A DNA stretch of 39,038 nucleotides from Cellulomonas iranensis NBRC 101100 = JCM 18110 (GTDB lineage Bacteria; Actinomycetota; Actinomycetes; Actinomycetales; Cellulomonadaceae). The position numbers and the translations under genes are program-made. Under the pieces are notes generated by a model. That model saw nothing but the letters and a program-made list of their open reading frames with translations. It was not told where the DNA came from and did no database searches. This document shows positions 1 through 7,634 of the stretch, in pieces. The stretch's first letter is position 1. Every line of letters begins with the position of its first letter. The DNA is taken from assembly GCF_001552375.1 (NCBI RefSeq), contig NZ_BCRB01000034.1, forward strand, positions 1 to 39,038. Direction: 5' to 3'.

Positions 1-2423
1 GCCCGCGCGCGTTCCTCGCTCGTGCGCAGCGTCAGCCGCGCCTCGGTCTCGCGCGACCGCGCCGCCGTCGCCGCGGCCGCGTCGGCGTCGCGCCGCGCCG
101 TCGCCTCGGCGATGGCCGCCTCGGCGTCCTCGGGCGCCTCCTGCACGGCCGCGAGCCGCGCCGTGAGCTCCGCGAGCGTCGCGTGGTCCTCGGCGAGGGT
201 CGTGCCGGCCGCCTCGAGGGAGCGCTCGACGCGCTCGGCCTCGGCCCGTGCGGCCCGGGCCGCCGAGCCCAGGTGCCCCAGCTGCTCGGCGACGGCCGCG
301 AGCGCCGCGTCGGACTCGTTGAGGCGGTCGAGCGTGTCGTCGACGGCCCGCTGCGCGGCGGCGCGCGCGTCGCGCGCCGCCGCGAGCTCGAAGCGCAGTC
401 GCTCGGCGTCGGCCGTCGCGCGGGCCCCGACCTCGCGCGCGGTCTCGAGCGCGGCCTGCAGGTGCAGCGCGCTGGGCGCCGACGCCGACCCGCCCGAGGC
501 GCGGTGGCGCGACAGCACGTCACCGGTCCGCGTCGCGACGACGACGTCCGGGTGCGCCACGAGGACCGCGCGCGCCGCGGCCAGGTCGTCGACCACCACG
601 ACGTCGGCGAGCAGCGCGTGCACGGCGTCCCGCACGACCGCGGGCGCCTGCACGAGGTCGACGGCGCGGTCCGCTCCGGGCGGCAGCTCGCGCGCCGCGG
701 CCGCGGCCGGACCGGCGACCAGGAGCGCGGCACGGCCCGCGTCCTCCGTGCGCAGGTGCCGGATCGCGTCGACGGCCGCGTCGACCGACTCGACGGCGAC
801 GGCGTCGGCGAGCGCGCCGAGGGCGGCGACGACCGCCTCCTCGTCGCGCACGTCGACGCTCAGCAGGGCCGCGACCGAGCCGACGACGCCGGGCAGGCCC
901 TCGGCGGCGAGCAGGGCGCCCGCACCGTCCTTGCGGGACAACGAGAGCTCGAGGGTCTCGACGCGCGAGGCCTGCTGGTCACGCTCGCGCTCGGCCGCCC
1001 GCAGCGCCTCCTCGAGCGCGGTGACCCGCTCGACGGCGGCGTCGAGCGCCTCGACCGCGGCCTCGTGCTCGGCGTCGAGGCCCTCCTCGCCCTCCTCGAC
1101 GCCCGCCACCTGCGTCTCGAGGGCCGCGAACTGCGTCGTGGCGTCCTGCGCGCGCTGCTCGGCCGCCGCGAGCGAGGACCGCAGGCGCCCGATCTCCGCC
1201 TCGGTGGCCTCGACGCGGCTGCGCCGTGCCGCGACCTGCCCCGCGAGCCGCGCGACGCCCTCGCGGCGGTCTGCCGCGGCGCGCTGCAGGTCGGCCAGCG
1301 CCTTCTCGCCCGCGGCCGCGGCACGCTCCGCGTCCTGGCGCGCGGCGGCCGCGGCCTCGACCGCGGCACGGGCCGTGTCGACCTCGCGCGCGAGCTCGGC
1401 CTCGGCCGTGCGCACGCGCTCGGCCTGCGCCTCGAGGTCGGCGGGGTCCTGGCCGCCGCCGCGCTCGGCGGTCGGTGTCCCCAGCAGGCGGGCCCGGTCG
1501 GCGGCGAGCGAGGCCGTGCCGCGCACGCGCTCGCGCAGCGCCGACAGCCGGTACCAGAGCTCGCTCGCCTCGCTGACCGCGGGAGCGGCCTCGGCGGCCT
1601 CACGCTCGAGCGCGGCGAGCCGCGTGCGCGCGTCGGCGAGCTGCACCTCGACCTGCTCGCGGCGCTCGCGCACGGCCGACTCGTCGGCGATCTCCTGCTC
1701 GAGGCGTGCGCGCAGCTGCGCGAGGTCGTCCGCGAGCAGCCGCGCCCGCGCGTCGCGCAGGTCGGTCTGCACCACGGCGGCCTTGCGCGCGACCTCCGCC
1801 TGCCGGCCGAGCGGCCCGAGCTGGCGTCGGATCTCGGCCGTGAGGTCGCCCAGGCGCGTGAGGTTGCCCTGCATCGCGTCGAGCTTGCGGAGCGCCTTCT
1901 CCTTGCGCTTGCGGTGCTTGAGGACGCCCGCGGCCTCCTCGACGAAGCCGCGGCGCTCCTCGGGCGTCGCGCGCAGCACGGCGTCGAGCTGGCCCTGCCC
2001 GACGATCACGTGCATCTCGCGGCCGAGGCCCGAGTCCGACAGCAGGTCCTGGATGTCGAGGAGCCGGCAGCCGCGCCCGTTGATCGCGTACTCCGAGCCG
2101 CCGTTGCGGAACAGCGTGCGCGAGATCGTGACCTCGGAGTACTCGATCGGGAGCGCGCCGTCGGCGTTGTCGATCGTGAGGGCGACCTCGGCGCGGCCGA
2201 GCGGCGGGCGGCCCGCCGTGCCGGCGAAGATGACGTCCTCCATCTTGCCGCCGCGCAGCGACTTGGCGCCCTGCTCCCCCATGACCCACGCGAGCGCGTC
2301 GACCACGTTCGACTTGCCGGAGCCGTTGGGCCCGACGACGCACGTGATGCCCGGCTCGAAGCTCAAGGTCGTCGCCGAGGCGAACGACTTGAACCCGCGC
2401 AGGGTCAGGGTCTTGAGGTGCAC
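1..2423 (-). CDS. smc: Chromosome segregation ATPase SMC (partial, C-terminal part outside window)
   Basis: Structural maintenance of chromosomes protein, the ATPase core of bacterial condensin (with ScpA and ScpB) that extrudes and organises DNA loops. The start is a GTG at 2423-2421, giving VHLKTLTLRGFKSFAS. The Walker A loop GPNGSGKSN lies near residues 32-40, followed by VVDALAWVMGEQ and a G-rich stretch ending in VGQGQLD (Q-loop region). A long Ala/Glu/Arg-rich coiled coil follows from about residue 170. A hinge-like non-coil block (GLPGVVGSVAALL) starts near residue 500, and a second coiled coil then runs to the window edge. About 807 codons are present of a usual length near 1,180, so the C-terminal head with the signature motif and Walker B is missing only because the window ends. 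No Shine-Dalgarno sequence is visible; a TAGGCT box 6 nt upstream suggests a leaderless mRNA. Identification is secure. Confidence 0.96.
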   Translation of the reverse strand, partial: MHLKTLTLRGFKSFASATTLSFEPGITCVVGPNGSGKSNVVDALAWVMGEQGAKSLRGGKMEDVIFAGTAGRPPLGRAEVALTIDNADGALPIEYSEVTISRTLFRNGGSEYAINGRGCRLLDIQDLLSDSGLGREMHVIVGQGQLDAVLRATPEERRGFVEEAAGVLKHRKRKEKALRKLDAMQGNLTRLGDLTAEIRRQLGPLGRQAEVARKAAVVQTDLRDARARLLADDLAQLRARLEQEIADESAVRERREQVEVQLADARTRLAALEREAAEAAPAVSEASELWYRLSALRERVRGTASLAADRARLLGTPTAERGGGQDPADLEAQAERVRTAEAELAREVDTARAAVEAAAAARQDAERAAAAGEKALADLQRAAADRREGVARLAGQVAARRSRVEATEAEIGRLRSSLAAAEQRAQDATTQFAALETQVAGVEEGEEGLDAEHEAAVEALDAAVERVTALEEALRAAERERDQQASRVETLELSLSRKDGAGALLAAEGLPGVVGSVAALLSVDVRDEEAVVAALGALADAVAVESVDAAVDAIRHLRTEDAGRAALLVAGPAAAAARELPPGADRAVDLVQAPAVVRDAVHALLADVVVVDDLAAARAVLVAHPDVVVATRTGDVLSRHRASGGSASAPSALHLQAALETAREVGARATADAERLRFELAAARDARAAAQRAVDDTLDRLNESDAALAAVAEQLGHLGSAARAARAEAERVERSLEAAGTTLAEDHATLAELTARLAAVQEAPEDAEAAIAEATARRDADAAAATAARSRETEARLTLRTSEERAR

Positions 2424-2429
2424 GGACGC

Positions 2430-2435
2430 AGCCTA
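2430..2435 (-). promoter_or_regulatory. Leaderless -10 box of smc
   Basis: TAGGCT on the minus strand ends exactly 6 nt before the GTG of smc, and no ribosome binding site lies between. This fits the TANNNT -10 element of an actinobacterial promoter whose transcript would begin at or next to the start codon. The transcription start is inferred, not seen. Confidence 0.55.
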
Positions 2436-2460
2436 GGCAACGCGCGGCACCGCGCGGCGC

Positions 2461-2494
2461 ACGCGCGCCCCCGGGCGTGGCCCGGGGCGCGCGT
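2461..2494 (-). terminator. GC-rich hairpin after ndk
   Basis: A near-perfect inverted repeat has arms 2461-2476 and 2480-2494, a 3-nt GTG loop and one bulged C. It starts 12 nt past the ndk stop on the minus strand. There is no clear U tract, which is common for terminators in high-GC actinobacteria. It separates ndk from smc, which has its own promoter. Confidence 0.6.
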
Positions 2495-2505
2495 GCGGAC
2501 CGCCG

Positions 2506-2940
2506 TCAGAGCGCGGGGAACCAGAGCGTGATCTCGCGCGCCGCGGACTCCTCGCCGTCCGAGCCGTGCACGACGTTCTCGATGAGCTTGGTGCCCCAGT
2601 CGCGCGCGAGGTCGCCGCGGATCGTGCCGGGCGTCGCGACCGTCGGGTCGGTGGCGCCGGCGAGCGAGCGGAAGCCCTCGATCACGCGGTGCCCCTCGAC
2701 CACGGCCGCGAGCACGGGGCCCGAGCGCATGAAGTCCACGAGGGCTCCGACGAACGGCTTGCCGGCGTGCTCGGCGTAGTGCTCGAGCAGCAGGGCCTCG
2801 TCGGCGTGCCGCAGCTCGACGGCGACGAGCGTGTAGCCCTTCGCCTCGATGCGACGCAGCACCTCGCCGACGTGCCCGCGTCGCACGCCGTCGGGCTTGA
2901 CCAGGACGAGCGTGCGCTGCGGTGCGGGTGCGTCAGTCAT
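2506..2940 (-). CDS. ndk: Nucleoside diphosphate kinase
   Basis: Transfers the gamma-phosphate of ATP to nucleoside diphosphates through a phosphohistidine intermediate, balancing NTP and dNTP pools in the cytoplasm. The 144-residue length is typical. Visible motifs are [13 protein letters not shown] near residues 10-22 (catalytic Lys15), the Kpn-loop region [10 protein letters not shown] near 74-83, the nucleotide-contact stretch [15 protein letters not shown] at 96-110, and ENVVHGSDG with active-site His125. The ATG at 2940 was chosen over in-frame upstream codons because a TAGGGT box sits 7 nt before it and the upstream residues are a non-conserved extension. It lies between smc and a DUF4233-type gene, a familiar actinobacterial neighbourhood. 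Confidence 0.97.
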   Translation of the reverse strand: MTDAPAPQRTLVLVKPDGVRRGHVGEVLRRIEAKGYTLVAVELRHADEALLLEHYAEHAGKPFVGALVDFMRSGPVLAAVVEGHRVIEGFRSLAGATDPTVATPGTIRGDLARDWGTKLIENVVHGSDGEESAAREITLWFPAL

Positions 2941-2947
2941 GGGCGTC

Positions 2948-2953
2948 ACCCTA
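2948..2953 (-). promoter_or_regulatory. Leaderless -10 box of ndk
   Basis: TAGGGT on the minus strand lies 7 nt before the ndk ATG. No Shine-Dalgarno sequence is present in the gap, so transcription probably starts at or just before the ATG. This is inferred from sequence only. Confidence 0.5.
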
Positions 2954-2987
2954 ACGGCGACCGGGCGCCGCCCGGGGGCCGCGTCCG

Positions 2988-3386
2988 TCAGGCGGGGGTG
3001 CCGCCGGGCGGGTGGGCGGCGTCCCACTCGGCGCGCTCGCGGTCGATGCGGCCGCCGAGGCGCAGCGCGACGAGCCACATGACCGCGAACACGCCGCCGA
3101 CGACGAACATCATCGGCACCAGCACGCCGAAGCCGAGGACGGCGACCTGCGCGAGCGTGCCCGCGAGGTAGCCGCCGGGGCGTCCCACGTAGCCGGAGAC
3201 GACGACCAGCGCGGCGCAGGTCACGCCGCCCAGGGTCCAGACCGTCGCCGGCGGGGCCACGCGCAGGCCGTACGCCACGAGGGTCGCGAAGAACACGAGG
3301 AACGCCTCGAGCAGGAGGGTCGCCTGCGTGAACTGCTGCTTCGCCGGTCGCTTGGGGCGCGGCGGAGCGGGCGGCTGCGTGCTCAT
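2988..3386 (-). CDS. DUF4233-like small membrane protein
   Basis: A 132-residue integral membrane protein of unknown function. A Pro/Lys-rich cytoplasmic N-terminus ([18 protein letters not shown]) is followed by about four hydrophobic helices: roughly residues 24-41, 48-66, 73-90 and 92-109. The C-terminus ([17 protein letters not shown]) is charged. Length, topology and position beside ndk match the DUF4233 family, which in many Micrococcales lies directly between folC and ndk. Here folC is about 13 kb away and this gene has its own TAGCCT box 6 nt before the ATG. The family assignment rests on context and general appearance. Confidence 0.8.
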   Translation of the reverse strand: MSTQPPAPPRPKRPAKQQFTQATLLLEAFLVFFATLVAYGLRVAPPATVWTLGGVTCAALVVVSGYVGRPGGYLAGTLAQVAVLGFGVLVPMMFVVGGVFAVMWLVALRLGGRIDRERAEWDAAHPPGGTPA

Positions 3387-3392
3387 CGCACC

Positions 3393-3398
3393 AGGCTA
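3393..3398 (-). promoter_or_regulatory. Leaderless -10 box of the DUF4233-like gene
   Basis: TAGCCT on the minus strand ends 6 nt before the ATG at 3386, with no ribosome binding site between. It implies that this gene is transcribed independently of the dha operon upstream. Confidence 0.5.
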
Positions 3399-3426
3399 AC
3401 GGCCGCGCGGGCGGGTCCCGCCCGGG

Positions 3427-4146
3427 TCAGACCTCGCCGAAGCCCGCCTCCACGTCCGCCACGAGCCGCGCGACGGCGTCGGACGCCTGCGGCCCCTGCG
3501 CGGTGATCGTCAGGACGTCGCCCTGCACCGCGCCGAGCTTCATGAGGTCGAGCACGCTCGCGGCGTTCACGCCGTCGACCTGCACGGCCGCGTCGTAGGG
3601 CGCGAGCATCCGCACGACGAGCGCGGCGGGCCGCGCGTGCAGGCCGAGCGGGTTGCGCAGTACGGCGGTCGCACGGACCTCGCCGTCCGGGGCCGTGCCG
3701 GACGCGACCGGGGCCGCGGGCTCGGACGCGCCGGAGGCCGCCCCGAAGGACGCCGCGGCGTCCTGGGCCGACGCGAGCACGGCCGCGAGGTCGGCGCGGC
3801 CGTGCGCCGTCACCGCGGCGGCGACCGCACCCTCGACGAACGGCGCGTCGGCGATCCGCACGCGCGCCGCGAGGTCGTCGTCGGCCAGCTCGAGCACCGA
3901 CTCCGAGGTGAGCACCGCGGAGCCGAGGTCGGTGAGCACGACGGCCGCGCGTCCGTCGGCGGTCGCCTCGCGCAGCGCCGCGTCGACGCGGTCGAAGCTC
4001 GTGCCGAGCCCGCCGTCGTCGGTGCCGCCGGCGGGGACCACGAGCACGCGGGGCGCCATCTGCCCCGCGACCTGCGCAGCGCCCCGCGCGAGCTCGCGCG
4101 AGTGCGACACGAGCACCAGCGCCACGGGCGCCCACTCGTCGGTCAC
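3427..4146 (-). CDS. dhaM: Dihydroxyacetone kinase phosphotransfer subunit DhaM (EIIA-Man-like domain + HPr domain)
   Basis: Passes phosphate from the PTS to the ADP bound on DhaL. The 239 residues form two domains. Residues 1-130 are a mannose-type EIIA fold with the phospho-acceptor His15 (VLVSHSRELA) and the TDLGSA motif near 72-77. An Ala/Pro linker spans about 130-155. From about 155 there is an HPr domain with His170 in NPLGLHARPA and the Ser-containing ASVLDLMKLG helix. The GTG at 4146 follows a GGAGAGG-like ribosome binding site. The protein is shorter than the three-domain E. coli DhaM because the EI-like domain is absent, so free Enzyme I is needed. It is the last gene of dhaKLM, separated from dhaL by 76 nt containing two hairpins. 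Confidence 0.93.
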   Translation of the reverse strand: MTDEWAPVALVLVSHSRELARGAAQVAGQMAPRVLVVPAGGTDDGGLGTSFDRVDAALREATADGRAAVVLTDLGSAVLTSESVLELADDDLAARVRIADAPFVEGAVAAAVTAHGRADLAAVLASAQDAAASFGAASGASEPAAPVASGTAPDGEVRATAVLRNPLGLHARPAALVVRMLAPYDAAVQVDGVNAASVLDLMKLGAVQGDVLTITAQGPQASDAVARLVADVEAGFGEV

Positions 4147-4161
4147 GCGTCCTGCCTCTCC

Positions 4162-4208
4162 GCACGACGCCCTCGTCGTGCCGTGGTGCGCCGCACCGGT
4201 CGGTGCGG
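4162..4208 (-). other. Two stem-loops between dhaL and dhaM
   Basis: Two perfect inverted repeats fill the gap: GCACGACG/CGTCGTGC with a 4-nt loop (4162-4181) and CCGCACC/GGTGCGG with a 4-nt loop (4191-4208). They lie between the dhaL stop and the dhaM ribosome binding site. They could be processing or partial-termination elements that set the subunit ratio. Function is not shown by the sequence. Confidence 0.45.
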
Positions 4209-4222
4209 ACGGGGGGTGACGC

Positions 4223-4864
4223 TCAGTCGGCGTCGGCCGCGGCGGACGCCGCGGCCTCGAGGATGAGCTGCGTCGAGCGGGCGCCGGGGTCGAGGTGACC
4301 GACGGACCGGGGCCCGAGGTAGCTCGCGCGCCCCTTGGTGGCGACGAGCGGCACGGTGGCCTGCGCGCCGTCGCGCGCGCCGAGCGCGGCGGCCGCGAGC
4401 ACGGCGGACGGCGGTGCGCCGTGGTCGGCGGCCTCGACGGCCGCGGCGACCGCGGGGGTCAGCGCGTCGACCATGGTCTTCTCGCCGGGTGCCGCCTTGC
4501 CGCGCGCGACGACGCCCTCGAGCGCCGCCTCGAGCATCGCGACGACGCCGTCGGCGCCGAGCGCGTCGGTCGCGCCCGCCTTCGAGGCCCGCAGGAACGC
4601 CGTGCCGTACAGCGGTCCCGCCGCACCCCCGACGGTCGACATCAGGGTCGTCGCGACGAGTCGCAGGACGTCGCCCACGGTCGCGGGCGGCGCGTCGAGC
4701 GCGTCGAGCTTGGCCACGACGGCGCGGAACCCGCGCTGCATGTTCTCGCCGTGGTCGCCGTCGCCGATCTGACGGTCGAGCTCGACGAGCTCGTCGCGGT
4801 GCTCGGCGACCGCCGCCGCGCTGCGGCGCACCCAGTCGACGGCCCACGCCGCGTCCAACGTCAT
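4223..4864 (-). CDS. dhaL: Dihydroxyacetone kinase ADP-binding subunit DhaL
   Basis: Carries a tightly bound ADP that is rephosphorylated by DhaM and donates phosphate to dihydroxyacetone on DhaK. The 213-residue helical-barrel protein shows the Mg-ADP ligands Asp30, Asp35 and Asp37 in LDRQIGDGDHG, at the same positions as in E. coli DhaL. Further conserved stretches are STVGGAAGPLYGTAF near residues 75-90, GEKTMVDAL, and the C-terminal TKGRASYLGPRSVGHLDPGA loop. The start ATG lies 31 nt after the dhaK stop, so the two are co-transcribed. Confidence 0.95.
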   Translation of the reverse strand: MTLDAAWAVDWVRRSAAAVAEHRDELVELDRQIGDGDHGENMQRGFRAVVAKLDALDAPPATVGDVLRLVATTLMSTVGGAAGPLYGTAFLRASKAGATDALGADGVVAMLEAALEGVVARGKAAPGEKTMVDALTPAVAAAVEAADHGAPPSAVLAAAALGARDGAQATVPLVATKGRASYLGPRSVGHLDPGARSTQLILEAAASAAADAD

Positions 4865-4895
4865 CCCCCGACCTCCCGCTCTCCCCGGCCCCGTC

Positions 4896-5891
4896 TCACC
4901 AGCGCAGCGCGGTGGTGTGCACGGGCGCGTCCCACAGGGCGGTCAGCTCGTCGTCCAGACGGAGCACCGTGACCGACGCGCCCTGCATCTCCAGCGATGT
5001 CACGTAGTTGCCGACGAGCGAGCGGGTCACCTCGACCCCACGCCCGGAGAGCAACGCGCGAGCCCGACGATAGACGACGTAGAGCTCGGACGCCGGTGTG
5101 CCGCCCATACCGTTGACGAGCAGCAGCACGCGGTCGCCGGACGTGAGCGCGAGGTCGTCGGCGACGGGGGTCAGCAGCTTCTCGGTGAGCGCGTCGGCGC
5201 TCTCGAGGCCGACGCGCGCGCGGCCCGGCTCGCCGTGGATCCCGATGCCGATCTCGATCTCGTCGTCGGCGAGGTCGAACGAGGGCTTGCCGACGTGGGG
5301 CACGGTGCACGCCGTGAGCGCGAGGCCCATGGTGCGGACGTTGTCGACGACGCGCTGCGCGAGCGCCGCGACCGCGTCGAGGTCGTCGCCGCGCTCGGCC
5401 GCGGCGCCCGCGATCTTCTCGACCGCGACGGTGCCCGCGACGCCGCGACGGCCGGCCGTGTAGAGCGAGTCCTCGACCGCGACGTCGTCGTTGACGACGA
5501 CCTGGCGGACGGTGACGCCGTCGGCGTCGGCGAGCTCGGCGGCGGTCTCGAAGTTGAGGACGTCGCCCGTGTAGTTCTTGACGATCGTCAGGACGCCGGC
5601 GCCGCCGTCGGCGGCCGCGATCGCGGGGGCGATCTGGTCGGGCGTGGGCGACGTGAACACCGCGCCGGGCACGGCGGCGTCGAGCATGCCGACGCCGACG
5701 AAGCCGGCGTGCAGCGGCTCGTGGCCGCTGCCGCCGCCGCTGACGAGCCCGACCTTGCCGGGCACGGCGCCGCCCGCGCGCGCGACGAACAGCGGGTCGG
5801 TGTGCACGGCCACGACGTCGGCGTGCGCGAGGCCGAACCCCTCGACGGACTCGGCGACGACGTCCTGCGGGTCGTTGATGAGCTTCTTCAC
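4896..5891 (-). CDS. dhaK: PTS-dependent dihydroxyacetone kinase substrate-binding subunit DhaK
   Basis: Binds dihydroxyacetone covalently as a hemiaminal on a histidine and phosphorylates it to DHAP using DhaL-ADP and DhaM; it links glycerol or dihydroxyacetone use to glycolysis. The 331 residues are typical. Visible motifs are VSGGGSGHEPLH (His57), VKNYTGDVLNF (Asp110) and IGIGIHGEPG (substrate-linking His219). The GTG at 5891 (VKKLINDPQD) was chosen because it matches the family N-terminus and follows a GGGAGG sequence at suitable spacing. The longer reading frame upstream is only GC-driven openness. First gene of dhaK-dhaL-dhaM, divergent from the polyketide cluster. Confidence 0.96.
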   Translation of the reverse strand: MKKLINDPQDVVAESVEGFGLAHADVVAVHTDPLFVARAGGAVPGKVGLVSGGGSGHEPLHAGFVGVGMLDAAVPGAVFTSPTPDQIAPAIAAADGGAGVLTIVKNYTGDVLNFETAAELADADGVTVRQVVVNDDVAVEDSLYTAGRRGVAGTVAVEKIAGAAAERGDDLDAVAALAQRVVDNVRTMGLALTACTVPHVGKPSFDLADDEIEIGIGIHGEPGRARVGLESADALTEKLLTPVADDLALTSGDRVLLLVNGMGGTPASELYVVYRRARALLSGRGVEVTRSLVGNYVTSLEMQGASVTVLRLDDELTALWDAPVHTTALRW

Positions 5892-5913
5892 TGCCCTGCC
5901 TCCCTCGCTCGGC

Positions 5914-5981
5914 GGCACGTGACGTGCCCGGACGCCGTCGTCCGCGGCTCCCACCTCACCCCGCGGCCCGGGCGGCGTCAA
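5914..5981 (-). promoter_or_regulatory. Candidate dha operon promoter and operator
   Basis: On the minus strand, TTGACG (5976-5981) and TGAGGT (5953-5958) are 17 nt apart and could be -35 and -10 boxes. Between the predicted start and dhaK is the dyad GGCACGTGACGTGCC (5914-5928), with perfect 7-nt arms around one base. This is a plausible repressor site just downstream of the start. The -10 is weak, so confidence is limited. Confidence 0.35.
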
Positions 5982-6094
5982 CCGTGGGTCGACGGCGGGG
6001 GCGTGCACGTCCGTGCAGGCGTGCCGCGCTCGACGGGGCCACCGCGGCCCGCAGACCGGCGCAGGGACCTTCGTCACTGCCGCGCGGCGCGTCC

Positions 6095-6214
6095 GACAAT
6101 CTATTGTTCACCCCTCGCAATTTGTCGGCGTCGACATTTCGTGGCGTCACCCACAATACCGGCGGACGCACCGGGTGACGTCACGATGAATTGTCGCCGA
6201 AGTAATGACAATTC
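6095..6214. promoter_or_regulatory. Cluster of ACAAT/ATTGT half-sites (candidate regulator-binding region)
   Basis: An AT-rich island in about 75% GC DNA carries repeated half-sites. ACAATCTATTGT at 6096-6107 is a dyad with a 2-nt centre, and ACAAT occurs at 6153-6157. GAATTGTC (6188-6195) and GACAATTC (6207-6214) form a perfect 8-nt inverted repeat with an 11-nt spacer. The last arm overlaps the -35 box of the downstream promoter. The pattern suggests a dimeric regulator binding several times between dhaK and the ketosynthase gene. Confidence 0.5.
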
Positions 6215-6252
6215 CGGCATCCCGCTGCTACTGTGCGATACACGGTGTATCG
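6205..6252 (+). promoter_or_regulatory. Promoter and 17-bp palindromic operator of the polyketide/oxoamine cluster
   Basis: ATGACA (6205-6210) and TACTGT (6229-6234) are 18 nt apart and match -35/-10 elements. Immediately after the -10, over the expected transcription start, is the perfect palindrome CGATACACGGTGTATCG (6236-6252). A site there would block initiation, as for TetR- or GntR-type repressors. A purine-rich ribosome binding site (AGGGGGG) and the ATG at 6273 follow. Which regulator binds is unknown. Confidence 0.6.
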
Positions 6253-6272
6253 ATGCAGGTCAGGGGGGCCTC

Positions 6273-7634
6273 ATGACGATGGACACGCTCATCGCCGTCA
6301 CGGCGGCGGCGGCACGGAGCGCCGGGGCCGACGATCTCGACGAGTTCGACAACCTCGTGCAGTGCGCGGTGCCGCAGTTCTGCGAGATCCCGGCGGACCG
6401 CTGGCCGGAACGCACCGACGCCGCCGAGCGCTCCCGCCGCGCCGGTGCGCACGTCATGGCGCCGCTCGCCGACCCGTACGCGTTCGATGCGCGCCGCCAC
6501 GGCGTGCCGGCCGCGCGGGCGCGGCGCATGGACCCGCAGCAGCGCCTGGTCCTCGGCCTCGCCGCCGAGCTGTTCGCGCGCGCCCGCACCGACGTGCGTC
6601 GGCCCGGCGCACGGGTCGCGACGGTCGTCGGCGTCAGCTCGACCGACTACCGCGCGGTCAGCACGGCCCCGCTGCTCGCGACCATGACGGTCGACGGCGC
6701 GCTCGGCACGGGCGACGCCGCGCAGCGCGCGGCCGTGCACGCCGCCGGGGCGCGCGCCGTGCAGCCCATGACCGGGCACACCATGCCCGGCGTCCTCGCC
6801 AACATGGTGCCCGCCGCGGTGCAGCACTCGTTCGACCTGCGCGGCCCGGCGTTCGCGGTGGACTCGGCGTGCGCGTCGGGGCTCACCGCGCTCGACGTCG
6901 GCCGCGCGCTGCTCCTCACGGGCGCGGTCGACGCGTGCGTCGTCGGCGGCGTGTACACCGCGCTCACGCCCGAGGCCCACGCGGGGTTCTCCGCGATCGG
7001 TGCGCTGTCCCCGTCCGGGGCCTGCCGGCCCTACACGCGCGCCGCCGACGGGTTCGTGCTCGGCGAGGGCGGCGCGCTGCTGCTGCTGCGGCGCCTCGCG
7101 GACGCCGAGCGCGACGGCGACGACGTGCTCGCGGTCGTCGAGGCCTGCGGCAGCAGCAACGATGGCCGCGCCCCCGGGGTCATGACCCCCACGGTCGAGG
7201 GGCAGGTCGCGGCCGTGCGGGCCGCGCGCGGCGACCTGCCGGCCGGTCGCGTGGACGCGGTGGAGGGGCACGGCACGGCGACGGTCGTCGGCGACCGCAC
7301 CGAGCTCGAGACGCTGCGCGAGGTCCTGCCCGACGCGCCCGCGGGCAGCGTGCCGCTCGGCTCGGTCAAGGCCGTCGTCGGCCACACCATGGCCGCGTCG
7401 GCGGCGCTCGCGCTCGTCAAGGTCGTGCTCGCGCTCCGGCGGGGGCGGTGGGCGCCGCAGCCCGAGGACGACGCCGGGTGGCACCCGCTGCTCGACGGCT
7501 CCCCGTTCGTCGTGCCGACGCCGGCCGACGAGGCCGCCCCCGTCCGCCGGGCCGCGGTCAACGCGTTCGGCTTCGGCGGCACCGACGCGCACGCCGTGCT
7601 CGCGCACCCCGAGGTGGTGGTCCGCCGTGGCTGA
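6273..7634 (+). CDS. Stand-alone type I polyketide beta-ketoacyl synthase
   Basis: Catalyses decarboxylative Claisen condensation between an acyl starter and a malonyl unit on the ACP of the next gene. The 453 residues comprise a single KS domain. The catalytic triad is intact: Cys200 in DSACASGL, His333 in VEGHGTAT and His371 in VVGHTMAAS. Other KS landmarks are MDPQQRLVLG near residues 87-96, GVYTALTPEAHAGFSAIGALSP, and the C-terminal NAFGFGGTDAHAVL. The canonical N-terminal start (EPIAIVGMACRFPG) is eroded and replaced by IAVTAAAARSAG. DSACASGL differs from the usual DTACSSSL. The ATG at 6273 follows AGGGGGG; ATG 6279 is an alternative. It overlaps the next gene by 8 nt, implying coupled translation and a KS/AT-ACP complex in trans. 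Confidence 0.9.
   Translation: MTMDTLIAVTAAAARSAGADDLDEFDNLVQCAVPQFCEIPADRWPERTDAAERSRRAGAHVMAPLADPYAFDARRHGVPAARARRMDPQQRLVLGLAAELFARARTDVRRPGARVATVVGVSSTDYRAVSTAPLLATMTVDGALGTGDAAQRAAVHAAGARAVQPMTGHTMPGVLANMVPAAVQHSFDLRGPAFAVDSACASGLTALDVGRALLLTGAVDACVVGGVYTALTPEAHAGFSAIGALSPSGACRPYTRAADGFVLGEGGALLLLRRLADAERDGDDVLAVVEACGSSNDGRAPGVMTPTVEGQVAAVRAARGDLPAGRVDAVEGHGTATVVGDRTELETLREVLPDAPAGSVPLGSVKAVVGHTMAASAALALVKVVLALRRGRWAPQPEDDAGWHPLLDGSPFVVPTPADEAAPVRRAAVNAFGFGGTDAHAVLAHPEVVVRRG

Noticed and set aside
3427..5891. dhaKLM as part of the polyketide biosynthetic cluster
   Set aside because: It is a complete, canonical metabolic operon, divergent from the cluster, with its own promoter candidate. 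No shared chemistry is evident.
4917..6272. In-frame upstream extension of the ketosynthase reading frame through the dhaK region
   Set aside because: It runs antisense to dhaK and crosses the promoter and palindrome. The ribosome binding site and KS homology start at ATG 6273.
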